Source of the DNA: M0108 sp049654905
GTDB lineage: Bacteria; Pseudomonadota; Gammaproteobacteria; Chromatiales; Chromatiaceae
Reading direction: 5' to 3'
NCBI GenBank assembly: GCA_049654905.1
Contig: JBASIS010000285.1
Coordinates: 1 to 14,838, forward strand
DNA length: 14,838 nucleotides
Shown: piece after piece, positions 1 to 6,757 of the stretch
Layout of the letters: every line of letters begins with the position of its first letter
Numbering within the stretch: position 1 is the stretch's first letter
Program-made: the position numbers and the translations under genes
Notes under the pieces: generated by a model
What the model saw: only the letters and a program-made list of their open reading frames with translations
Databases searched by the model: none
What the model was told of the DNA's origin: nothing

Positions 1-473
1 CCTTCATCGTCCCGGCCAAGGGCGGCACCCTCCTCATCGCCGCCAGGGCCGGGGAGGTCGAGAAGAGCGCCCGCTTCCAGATCCCCGCCGATGGCGATGA
101 CCGGGTCATCATCGACGATCATCAACCGGCCCGCCTGGTCAAGGCCAAGGTCACCCTGGATACCACCGATCGCGCCTTCGCCCTCATCCAACGCTTCAAG
201 GACCGCCAGGACACCCTGCTGCGCGGCGTCCAGATCCTCATCGGCACGGGCGAAACAGCAGTGCAGATCCGCTTCAACGACCGTGCCCTGACCGTCGCCG
301 CCATCGAGATGGCCATCGCCGGTATCCGCCAGGCTCTGGGCGACCCCCAGGCCGAGGTCCAGGTGTTGATCCGGGGTGGCGTCAGCTTTGGAGACGGCTA
401 CGCCCTCAAGGAATTCGCCGAGGTGGTTGGGATCGCCCTGACCCCCGGGGACGTCATCCAGGGTGAGGCATGA
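1..473 (+). CDS. C-terminal part of a probable DUF499 anti-phage ATPase (5' end outside window)
   Basis: An open frame runs from the window's first bases (reading frame starting at base 3) to a TGA at 471-473, giving about 156 residues with no credible internal start, so this is the 3' end of a longer gene. The visible part has an alternating alpha/beta pattern: a strand-rich stretch with the motif AKVTLDTTD, a helix (RAFALIQRFKDRQD), and then a second repeat-like alpha/beta unit ending near GGVSFGDGYALKEFAEVVGI. No Walker motif lies in the visible part. The DUF499 assignment comes mainly from context: the next gene is DUF3780, and a DUF1156 methyltransferase and PLD-helicase follow. DUF499 proteins are large AAA+-type ATPases that head such loci. 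Its stop overlaps the next start as ATGA (470-473), so the two are translationally coupled. The alternative is any other large protein of the same operon. The coding call is strong; the family is inferred. Confidence 0.62.
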   Translation, partial: FIVPAKGGTLLIAARAGEVEKSARFQIPADGDDRVIIDDHQPARLVKAKVTLDTTDRAFALIQRFKDRQDTLLRGVQILIGTGETAVQIRFNDRALTVAAIEMAIAGIRQALGDPQAEVQVLIRGGVSFGDGYALKEFAEVVGIALTPGDVIQGEA

Positions 474-1102
474 GTACCCGCTCCGCCAACAGCCTTCCGC
501 GGGAGTCCCTGGCTGGCGGCAAGAAGGCCGCCTACGCCCATCCGACCCTTGGCTTTGGCGTACCGGCGACCTCGGACCCGCATCACTTCGTGGTAGCCAT
601 TCCCCGCGGCAACACCGCGCCCGTCCTGATCCGGGAGCATCTGGGCATGGCGGACGATAGCGGCCGGGCACGGGTCCTTGATCGCCTGCTCCTCGACCGT
701 CCTCGCTGGACCGCCATCCGCGCCGAGGTCCAGCGGGCCTTCAACGCCCGTCTGGCGGAGCACAACCTGGCCCCGGGAACCTGGCGGGTGGGCGAAAACC
801 CCATCGACCGACTGCTGGGCAAGGAGTTGTGCGTCCTAGCCTGGGCTATCGAACACCTGGACCCGGAGAAGATCGGTATCGCCCTGCGCAATTGGCTGGC
901 GCTGCGCCCGGAGGAGCGCTGGTGGCTGTTCGGCATGACGGCCCTCGCCACCGGTGGGATCGAGGACGGGGAGGCGGGCTGGCGGGTCGCCTTGCGCCAT
1001 GCCCTGGGTGACAGAGCCCAAAACGAGCTGCTCAAGCCGCGCACCCTGGCTCGCAAACTGGCGGCCGACGGTCAAGCGACCTTACCTTTGTTCGAGGACT
1101 GA
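470..1102 (+). CDS. DUF3780 family anti-phage-associated protein
   Basis: This 210-residue soluble protein has no signal peptide or membrane segment. Residues about 27-45 read GFGVPATSDPHHFVVAIPRG. A central conserved-looking block, GENPIDRLLGKELCVLAWA, is followed by an aromatic-rich LRPEERWWLFGMTALATG. The C-terminus ends QATLPLFED, a short acidic tail. From memory of the family these blocks match DUF3780, a roughly 200-residue family found almost only beside DUF499 ATPases and DUF1156 methyltransferases in defence loci. Its biochemical role is unknown; a structural or adaptor subunit of the ATPase or methyltransferase complex is a guess. The start is fixed by the ATGA overlap with the upstream gene. 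The next gene starts 5 bases after its stop, so the operon continues. No catalytic motif is visible. Confidence 0.75.
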   Translation: MSTRSANSLPRESLAGGKKAAYAHPTLGFGVPATSDPHHFVVAIPRGNTAPVLIREHLGMADDSGRARVLDRLLLDRPRWTAIRAEVQRAFNARLAEHNLAPGTWRVGENPIDRLLGKELCVLAWAIEHLDPEKIGIALRNWLALRPEERWWLFGMTALATGGIEDGEAGWRVALRHALGDRAQNELLKPRTLARKLAADGQATLPLFED

Positions 1103-1107
1103 AGGCC

Positions 1108-2262
1108 ATGCGCATAGACCATATCCGGCTCAAGAACTGGCTAAACTTCCGCCGGGTTGACGCCCTCCTCGCGGATACCACCTACCTCATCGGCCCCAAT
1201 GCCTCCGGCAAGTCCAACTTTCTGGATGTTTTCAGGTTCCTCCGCACGGTGTCGGACGCCTCTGGCGGTGGTCTCCAGCGGGCCGTAGCTGACCGGGGGG
1301 GCATCAGGAAGCTGCGCTGCCTGCAGGCGCGTCAGGATACCGAGGTACGCATCGAGGTCCAGCTCTCCGACGGTGCGGGCGACGACCGGACGGAATGGTT
1401 GTATGTCCTGGGATTTAAGAGTGAGGGTACCGGCAGACAGCGCCCCATGGTCCATGAGGAGCGGGTCGTGCGCAATGGCCGGGACCTGCTCAACCGCCCC
1501 GATGACCTGGACAAGGCGGACAAGGAGCGGCTCACCCAAAGCCACCTGGAGCAAGTCAATGCCAATAGCCAGTTCCGCTCCTTGGCGACTTTCTTCCGCT
1601 CCACCACCTACCTGCACCTGGTTCCTCAGCTTCTCAAGTTCGCGAGCCGGCTTAGTGGCAACCGGTTAGAGGATGATCCCTTTGGCCAGGGCTTTCTGGA
1701 TGCCTTGGCCCAGGCCCCCAAAAACACGCGTGATGCTCGCCTGCGCAAGATCCAACAAGTTCTGACCAAGGCGGTGCCTCAATTCCAGGAGTTGCGCTTC
1801 AACCGCGATGACATCACCGGATTGCCGCACATGGAGGCCCGTTACGTCCACTGGCGCCCTCAAGGCGCCTGGCATCGCGAGGATCAGTTCTCGGATGGCA
1901 CTCTCCGGCTGATCGCCCTGCTCTGGTCGTTGTTGGAGGGCGACTCCCTATTACTCCTCGAAGAGCCGGAACTGTCCCTCAACGATGAAATCGTTAGACA
2001 AATTCCATTGATGATCGACCGCATCAAGCGGCAGGCTAAATATCGGCGCCAGGCCCTGATCACCACCCATAGCGAGGCAATGCTGAGTAATCCCATCGAT
2101 GGGCGCTCAATTCTGTTGGTCTCGCCCTCCGATGACGGCTCCGAGATCCGGGGTGCGATGCCGGATGAGCTGGCCATGTTGGCAACTGGCCTTTCGCCCG
2201 CCGAGGTACTGCTTCCCAAGGCCCGCCCTCAAGGTGTCGAACAGCTTGGGCTTTTTCAGTGA
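1108..2262 (+). CDS. ABC-type AAA ATPase (RecF/OLD-like, AAA_21 type)
   Basis: This 384-residue protein has the complete layout of a RecF/OLD-like ABC ATPase. It starts with the N-terminal strand MRIDHIRLKNWLNF. Walker A is GPNASGKS (residues 29-36, Lys35). A helical middle with charged, Q-rich segments follows. The signature-like QFSDGT is at about 260-265, Walker B LLLLEEPE carries catalytic-type glutamates 285-286, and a switch histidine lies in ITTHSEAML (His321). There is no TOPRIM domain in this chain; the downstream gene appears to supply it. Such ATPases sense DNA ends or phage proteins and control a partner effector in OLD, Gabija and PARIS-type systems; transferring that role here is inference. 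It starts 5 bases after the DUF3780 stop, and its TGA overlaps the next start as GTGA. It is not a standard member of the DUF499/DUF1156 core, so it reads as an inserted accessory gene. Confidence 0.85.
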   Translation: MRIDHIRLKNWLNFRRVDALLADTTYLIGPNASGKSNFLDVFRFLRTVSDASGGGLQRAVADRGGIRKLRCLQARQDTEVRIEVQLSDGAGDDRTEWLYVLGFKSEGTGRQRPMVHEERVVRNGRDLLNRPDDLDKADKERLTQSHLEQVNANSQFRSLATFFRSTTYLHLVPQLLKFASRLSGNRLEDDPFGQGFLDALAQAPKNTRDARLRKIQQVLTKAVPQFQELRFNRDDITGLPHMEARYVHWRPQGAWHREDQFSDGTLRLIALLWSLLEGDSLLLLEEPELSLNDEIVRQIPLMIDRIKRQAKYRRQALITTHSEAMLSNPIDGRSILLVSPSDDGSEIRGAMPDELAMLATGLSPAEVLLPKARPQGVEQLGLFQ

Positions 2263-2852
2263 CCGACTTTGCCATAGCGACCGAAGACGCGCTCAGTGAG
2301 GCGGTTGCCGAAACTCTGCTGCATCAGGCCGGTGGACATCGGGTCACCCAGTGTCTGCGGCGGAATGGCTTCGGCTACCTGAAAAGCAAGGTGAGGGTCT
2401 TCAACCAGATGGCGCATACCGTCATACCGGTGCTGCTGGTCACCGATCTGGACCGCTGGGCCTGCCCGCCCGAGTTGATCGCCGACTGGCTTCCAGGTGG
2501 CGCGGACCCACGGTTGCTGTTCCGGGTCGCGGTGCGCGAAACGGAGGCATGGCTACTTTCGGATCGCAGTGGTTTCGCGGAATTTCTCGGTATCCCGGTC
2601 GCGAATATTCCCGAGCATCCCGACCACTTGACCGACCCAAAGGCTGAGTTGCTGAAACTGGTTCGGAAATCCAAGCGTCGCGACCTGAAGCAGGACATCC
2701 TGCCTGCCCGTGGCGTCTCCTTCCCGGTCGGACTCGGGTATAACGACCGGCTGATCCAATTTGTGCACCAGCGGTGGGACAGTCACCGGGCCGCCAAGGT
2801 CTCGGTTTCCCTGGCCCGCGCGGTCGCTCGCGTTGCTGGGTTGAAGGCTTAG
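2259..2852 (+). CDS. TOPRIM-like / DUF4276-like putative nuclease partner of the ATPase
   Basis: This 197-residue protein starts at a GTG whose last bases form the ATPase stop (GTGA, 2259-2262), a 4-base overlap that implies tight co-translation. Acidic motifs are spaced as in TOPRIM/DUF4276-like proteins: Glu9 and Glu14 in the first strand-helix (ATEDALSEAVAETLL), an Asp-x-Asp (VLLVTDLDRW, Asp63 and Asp65) after a hydrophobic strand, and RETEAWLLSD (residues 93-102), which resembles the REIEAWL block of this group. These acids would bind divalent metal in a nuclease active site. The C-terminal half is basic (RKSKRRDLK) and could contact nucleic acid. The likely role is effector of a two-gene ATPase plus TOPRIM module, comparable in architecture to PARIS AriA/AriB or to a split OLD nuclease, but it is not recognisably DUF4435 or RloB. 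The family is moderately secure; the nuclease activity is inferred. Confidence 0.65.
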   Translation: MTDFAIATEDALSEAVAETLLHQAGGHRVTQCLRRNGFGYLKSKVRVFNQMAHTVIPVLLVTDLDRWACPPELIADWLPGGADPRLLFRVAVRETEAWLLSDRSGFAEFLGIPVANIPEHPDHLTDPKAELLKLVRKSKRRDLKQDILPARGVSFPVGLGYNDRLIQFVHQRWDSHRAAKVSVSLARAVARVAGLKA

Positions 2853-2888
2853 CCCTCATCTCCGGGTGAGATCAACTAATTGAGGGGG
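2853..2888 (+). promoter_or_regulatory. Possible RBS-occluding hairpin before the methyltransferase
   Basis: The gap after the TOPRIM-like gene contains CCCTCA (2853-2858), which is the exact complement of TGAGGG (2881-2886). Between them is an inner hairpin, ATCTC (2858-2862) with GAGAT (2868-2872) around a 5-base loop; the two stems share base 2858. The right arm of the outer stem lies within the purine-rich Shine-Dalgarno-like GAGGGGG (2882-2888), so folding would hide that site. This is a structural reading of the sequence; any regulatory role is inference. No convincing promoter is seen in the gap. Confidence 0.35.
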
Positions 2889-2897
2889 TTATCAATT

Positions 2898-2936
2898 ATG
2901 AAGATTGCGGATCGGATCGAGGCGGGGTATGGATAA
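2898..2936 (+). CDS. Possible 12-codon leader ORF overlapping the methyltransferase start
   Basis: ATG at 2898 sits 9 bases after the strong GAGGGGG (2882-2888) and opens a frame encoding MKIADRIEAGYG. It ends at TAA 2934-2936, just past the methyltransferase ATG (2929) and in a different frame. The arrangement would let ribosomes that finish the leader re-start at the methyltransferase. It is too short to judge by coding statistics. It may be chance, or the GAGGGGG may simply serve the methyltransferase poorly while GAGG at 2919-2922 is the real site. Confidence 0.25.
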   Translation: MKIADRIEAGYG

Positions 2937-5900
2937 GTCTGAACCCTTTGCTCTCAAGAATGCCCCGGCGCTGATCGAGGCGGTCTTTCCCGCCCAGAAG
3001 ATTTCCTTCGAGGCGCAGCGCGAGCGCAAGGCCGGGGCGGGGCAGACCCTGACGGCCCTCGGGTCCTATTGGAAGGGGCGCAAGCCCCTGATCCTGGTGC
3101 GGGCCATCGTGCTGGGCAGCCTGTTACCGCAGACCGATGACCCGGAGAAGGATCTGGAGATCTTCGAGAAGCTGATGGCCTTTGACGAGGGCGGACTCGC
3201 CCGGCGGGCATTGGCGAACAACGCCTTCAAGCCAGACGACATGGCCCGGTCCCTGACCCTGGACGACCCCTGGAAGTACTTCACCTACAAGATCCAGGCG
3301 CTGGGTCTGAGCGCCGGGGAGGTCAGACATCGGCGCTTCCCCCTGGACCCGGGCAAGGAGGGCATCCGCATCCGCTGGCGCAAGGAGTGCACCGCAGCCA
3401 TGAGGCTCGACCTCTATGCCCGGATGCTTGCCCGCCTGCCCGACTACGAGACCCGGGCCGCCCTGTGCAAGCGGCCGGAGGAATTGGACCAGACCGCGCT
3501 TTTTAGCCCGACCTGGCCTGCGGTGAACGCCCACCTGGGGCACCTGGGGATCGAGGTCCACTCCCATCAGGAACTGGTCGAGCAGTTGGGCATCCTGCGT
3601 TTTGGTCATCGCCCGCGGGTGGGGGATACCTTCTGCGGGGGTGGCTCGATTCCCTTCGAAGCGGCGCGGTTGGGCTGCGATGTCTATGCCTCGGACCTCA
3701 ATCCCATCGCCTGCATGTTGACCTGGGGGGCGCTCAATATCATCGGCGCCTCGCCCGAGAAGCGGGTGGAGATCGAGCGGGCGCAACGGGAGGTTGCGGA
3801 GGCGGTGGATCGGGAGATCACGGCGCTGGGCATTGAGCACGACAGCCGGGGTAATCGCGCCAAGGCCTATCTCTATTGTCTGGAGACCCGCTGTCCGGAG
3901 ACCGGCTGGATGGTGCCGATGGCGCCGAGTTGGGTGATATCGAAGACCCGTGGCGTCATTGCCAAGCTCTGCCCCGACCACGCCAACAAGCAGTTCGATA
4001 TCCAGATCCTGACCGGCGTTTCGGCCGCCGAGATGGCCGCCGCCGAGCAGGGCACGGTGCGGGACGGTAGCCTGGTCTACGAACTCAATGGCAAGACCTA
4101 TCGCACCCCGATCAAGACCCTCCGGGGAGATTATCGCGATGCCGACGGCAATACCGCCAACCGGCTCCGCCGATGGGACAAGCACGACTTCAAGCCGCGT
4201 CCGGACGACCTCTTTAAGGAGCGGCTGTACTGCATCCAATGGATCACGAGCGAAACCCTGGATGCTCATCGTCCGACGACCTTGTTTGCCGAGGTGACCG
4301 AGGAGGATCTCGGGCGTGAGAAAGAGGTGGAGGCAATCGTCGCCGAGAACCTGGCACACTGGCAGGATGAGGGTCTTGTGCCGGATATGCCGATTGATCC
4401 GGGTGACAAGACCGATGAGCCGATTCGTACGCGCGGCTGGATCTATTGGCATCAGTTGTTCTCGCCTCGCCAGTTGCTGCTACTGTCAACGGTGGCGGCA
4501 AAGATGAGTGATCAAGAGTGGGCTGCTCTGTGCTTTGCCAACCTGCTGAATTATTTTTCTAAACTTGTTGGGATTAACTCTCGGAGCGCTGGCTCCGGGC
4601 GGGAGATGTGCCTTGATCGTGTATTCATAAACCAGGCATTGAATACACTTTTTAATTGGGGTGTACGTTCATACGCCTACTTCCCAGACACCGCTTTCAA
4701 GTTACCGCTGGATTTTGTCCCGGGAGCGGGGTTTGTGGATACCAAACAAGCCAGTGAAACCAGCGCTAATGCTGATATCTTCGTTACTGATCCGCCCTAC
4801 GCCGACGCAGTGATGTACCACGAGATCACCGAATACTTCATCGCCTGGCTCCGCAAAAACCCGCCGCCCCCCTTCGACCAATGGACCTGGGACTCACGCC
4901 GCGACCTCGCCATCAAGGGCTCCGGCGACGACTTCCGCCGCGGCATGGTCGATGCCTACAAGGCGATGACCGACCACATGCCTGACAACGGCACGCAATG
5001 CGTGATGTTCACCCATCAGGATATCGGCGTCTGGTCCGACATGGTGAGTATCTTCTGGGCTGCTGGCCTGCAAGTAGTCGGCGCCTGGTACATCGCCACC
5101 GAGACGACATCGGAACTCAAGAAGGGCGGCTACGTCCAGGGCACTGTCATCCTGATGCTACGCAAACGCCCGGCCGGTGACCGCCCCGGCTTCAAGCAGC
5201 GCATCCTCCCCGAGGTGAAGCGGGAGGTGGACGCCCAGATCAAGCAAATGCTGCACCTGAACACCGAGACGCAAGCCAAGATGGGCGCCCCGGTCTTCAA
5301 CGATTCGGACCTGCAAATGGCCGGCTACGCGGCGGCCCTCAAGGTCTTGACCGGCTACACCAGCCTCGGCGGCGAGGACGTGACCACCTTCGCCCTGCGC
5401 CCCCGCCGCAAGGGCGAGACCACCGTTGTCGATGAGATCGTCGAGCAGGCGGCCGAAACCGCCAACGGTCTGCTGGTCCCCGAGGGACTCGACCGCGAGA
5501 CCTGGGCGGCCATCGGCGGCATCCAGCGCTTCTATCTGCGTATGCTGGACATGGAGACCACCGGGGCGTCCAAGCTCGACAACTATCAGAACTTCGCCAA
5601 GGCCTTCCGGGTGCGGGACTATGGGGATGTGATGGCCAGCATCAAGCCCAACGCCGCCCGTCTCAAGGCCATCACCGAGTTCAAGCCCCGCGACCTCACG
5701 GACCACACCGAGATCGGCCCGACCCCACTGGGCGCCCTGATCGTCGCCCTTCAGGAGTTCCTCGCCGACAGGGAACCCGAGGTGGTGATGGCCAACCTGA
5801 GAGATGCCGTGCCGGACTATCTGCATCGCCGGCCGCTGCTGATCGACCTGGCGGCTTTCATCGCCGCCAAGGCCCGGGGTCCGGAGACCCGCCGCGCCGC

Positions 5901-5943
5901 CGAGGCCATTGCCAGCCGGATAAAGCATCAGAGACTCCAATGA
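2929..5943 (+). CDS. DUF1156 / COG1743-type anti-phage DNA methyltransferase
   Basis: This 1004-residue SAM-dependent DNA methyltransferase is probably an adenine-N6 enzyme (DPPY class). The N-terminal DUF1156 block reads PALIEAVFPAQKISFEAQRE, followed by the basic YWKGRKPLILVRA. SAM-binding motif I is VGDTFCGGGSIPFEA (from residue 231), with acidic YASDLNP after it. A cysteine cluster (Cys317, Cys322, Cys348) sits where COG1743 enzymes carry a Zn-ribbon. The catalytic motif is DPPYADAVMYHEI (Asp621-Tyr624). Some 380 residues follow motif IV, ending in a helical C-terminal region that may recognise DNA or partners. ATG 2929 is chosen because GAGG (2919-2922) lies 6 bases upstream and the DUF1156 block follows directly; an in-frame TTG at 2905 lacks support. 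The enzyme presumably protects host DNA. Its stop overlaps the next gene as ATGA. A patch at 4501-4800 is markedly lower in GC than the rest of the gene. Confidence 0.9.
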   Translation: MDKSEPFALKNAPALIEAVFPAQKISFEAQRERKAGAGQTLTALGSYWKGRKPLILVRAIVLGSLLPQTDDPEKDLEIFEKLMAFDEGGLARRALANNAFKPDDMARSLTLDDPWKYFTYKIQALGLSAGEVRHRRFPLDPGKEGIRIRWRKECTAAMRLDLYARMLARLPDYETRAALCKRPEELDQTALFSPTWPAVNAHLGHLGIEVHSHQELVEQLGILRFGHRPRVGDTFCGGGSIPFEAARLGCDVYASDLNPIACMLTWGALNIIGASPEKRVEIERAQREVAEAVDREITALGIEHDSRGNRAKAYLYCLETRCPETGWMVPMAPSWVISKTRGVIAKLCPDHANKQFDIQILTGVSAAEMAAAEQGTVRDGSLVYELNGKTYRTPIKTLRGDYRDADGNTANRLRRWDKHDFKPRPDDLFKERLYCIQWITSETLDAHRPTTLFAEVTEEDLGREKEVEAIVAENLAHWQDEGLVPDMPIDPGDKTDEPIRTRGWIYWHQLFSPRQLLLLSTVAAKMSDQEWAALCFANLLNYFSKLVGINSRSAGSGREMCLDRVFINQALNTLFNWGVRSYAYFPDTAFKLPLDFVPGAGFVDTKQASETSANADIFVTDPPYADAVMYHEITEYFIAWLRKNPPPPFDQWTWDSRRDLAIKGSGDDFRRGMVDAYKAMTDHMPDNGTQCVMFTHQDIGVWSDMVSIFWAAGLQVVGAWYIATETTSELKKGGYVQGTVILMLRKRPAGDRPGFKQRILPEVKREVDAQIKQMLHLNTETQAKMGAPVFNDSDLQMAGYAAALKVLTGYTSLGGEDVTTFALRPRRKGETTVVDEIVEQAAETANGLLVPEGLDRETWAAIGGIQRFYLRMLDMETTGASKLDNYQNFAKAFRVRDYGDVMASIKPNAARLKAITEFKPRDLTDHTEIGPTPLGALIVALQEFLADREPEVVMANLRDAVPDYLHRRPLLIDLAAFIAAKARGPETRRAAEAIASRIKHQRLQ
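4501..4800 (+). other. Low-GC patch inside the methyltransferase gene
   Basis: Counting by tens gives about 49 % GC over these 300 bases, against about 63 % in 4801-4920 and about 67 % in 5161-5280. Codons also change, with TTA, AAT, TTT, AAA and ATA becoming common. The reading frame stays intact. The patch ends sharply at the DPPY codons. It encodes the segment just before the catalytic motif, so a replaced target-recognition or structural segment is possible. It may also be under-ameliorated sequence of a transferred gene. Confidence 0.5.
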
Positions 5944-6212
5944 CTGACGTCTTCCATAGCCAGCGATTCGATAAGAAGGTTTGGTTGACCAATCATGCAA
6001 TCGAATCAATGGCGAAGCGGAATATCACGCTGAACGAAATTAAGACGCTGATTGAACAAGGTGTTTTCGAGATAAATGAGTATCCGCATGGGTGGATCTT
6101 TCACCACTTCGCCGCTCGCACTGATAATCTGGTCTGCGCTGCGATCGTCAACCAACAAGCCATTGTCATCAAAACCGTGATGATCAACTGGAAGCTAAGG
6201 GGTTCGTCATGA
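5940..6212 (+). CDS. DUF4258 family protein (putative toxin-like partner)
   Basis: This small soluble protein has 90 residues. The block LTNHAIESMAKRNITLNEIK (residues 16-35, with His19) is the family hallmark of DUF4258: a His after the first strand, then a helix with a short Arg/Lys-Asn/Gly turn. Strand segments follow (YPHGWIFHHF and VCAAIVNQQAIVIKTVMI). DUF4258 proteins resemble the RelE/BrnT-like small toxin fold and are frequently encoded next to DUF2283 proteins, as here; toxin activity is not established and is inferred. The start overlaps the methyltransferase stop (ATGA 5940-5943) and its stop overlaps the DUF2283 start (ATGA 6209-6212), so it is co-translated with both. GC is about 48 %, well below its neighbours, which suggests separate acquisition. 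Confidence 0.72.
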   Translation: MTDVFHSQRFDKKVWLTNHAIESMAKRNITLNEIKTLIEQGVFEINEYPHGWIFHHFAARTDNLVCAAIVNQQAIVIKTVMINWKLRGSS

Positions 6213-6409
6213 AAATCGTTTACTACGAACAGGATGACACACTCTTCATTGAGTTCTCGAAGAACAAGGTGGTGCGTGATGAGTCTCTGAACTGGAATAT
6301 CCATATTGGTTACACCGAAGATGGCATCGGTGAGATTACGATACTGGATGCCGAAAAGAGCGGGCTTTATCCGCTGCAGATGGAGCGGGTGATCGCCGAT
6401 GCAGCATGA
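6209..6409 (+). CDS. DUF2283 family protein (putative antitoxin-like partner)
   Basis: This 66-residue all-beta-type small protein starts MKIVYYEQDDTLFIEFS and has the later block IGEITILDAEKSG. These fit the DUF2283 pattern of a YDxEADALYI-like first strand pair and a final EILDAS-like strand. The family is widespread as a partner of DUF4258, with the pair behaving in genome context like a toxin-antitoxin module; which partner would neutralise the other is not known to me. It is translationally coupled to DUF4258 by ATGA. GC over this part is about 43-47 %, the lowest of any complete gene in the window. No DNA-binding motif is visible. Confidence 0.78.
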   Translation: MKIVYYEQDDTLFIEFSKNKVVRDESLNWNIHIGYTEDGIGEITILDAEKSGLYPLQMERVIADAA

Positions 6410-6581
6410 CAGTCTCGCGAGTTTCGCCGATCCGTATCCATCCGAGTGCGCCCGCAACCTGCTCGACCAGACCCTGGTGCGGGTGGATCGGCAGACCTAC
6501 CAACACTTCCTGGCCGTTCTGGCTCAGCCTCCGGACGGAGAAGGCTTCGAGCGGCTGATGCGTGCCCCAAGCCCCTGGTAA
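6399..6581 (+). pseudogene. Truncated TacA-like (DUF1778) antitoxin, C-terminal half only
   Basis: This 60-codon frame overlaps the end of DUF2283. From about residue 22 it reads LLDQTLVRVDRQTYQHFLA and then PPDGEGFERLMRAPSPW. This matches the toxin-binding C-terminal half of DUF1778/TacA antitoxins (a LxDQT..V.D block, then a P-x-x-N/G...L..L...P.P-W ending). The N-terminal ribbon-helix-helix DNA-binding domain expected in the roughly 90-residue family is absent and replaced by about 20 unrelated residues. The frame therefore looks like a deletion remnant fused to upstream sequence. An expressed fragment that still binds a TacT toxin elsewhere in the genome is conceivable. The family match is from memory of the consensus. 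Confidence 0.6.
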
Positions 6582-6583
6582 TC

Positions 6584-6724
6584 TTGAGCTTTGATGCCTT
6601 TACATCGCTTTCCGAGGGATACCGCGTCGAGGTTTTTTCCTGCGGCGTACAGATCCTGGACGAGTGGTTGACCTTGATGCTGTTGATGTCATTGCAGCGG
6701 AAGTCGCCTGCCGCGTCTCCGTGA
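6584..6724 (+). pseudogene. Truncated TacT-like GNAT toxin, N-terminal stub
   Basis: Immediately after the antitoxin remnant, a second frame (possible TTG start at 6584) reads SLSEGYRVEVFSCGVQILDEW. It resembles the N-terminus of GNAT toxins of the TacT group, where an HxxxxFDCGxxxLxxWL block precedes the acetyl-CoA fold. After DEWL the match stops, and the frame ends at TGA 6722-6724 after 46 codons, so the whole acetyltransferase core with its RxxGxG/A loop is missing. Order and spacing (antitoxin, then toxin) are as in intact tacAT operons. Together with the preceding fragment this is a decayed toxin-antitoxin locus. An intact toxin is ruled out by length. Confidence 0.5.
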
Positions 6725-6757
6725 GCCCCCGATCTTCCTGACATCCCCGAGAGAAGG

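Noticed and set aside
2905..2928. TTG start extending the methyltransferase by eight codons
   Set aside because: ATG 2929 has GAGG at a 6-base spacing, and the DUF1156 block begins right after it; the extension MRIGSRRG has no support.
3124..4452. 442-codon open frame on the - strand
   Set aside because: It lies wholly antisense to the methyltransferase motif region and its translation is low-complexity without domain motifs; it is a high-GC shadow.
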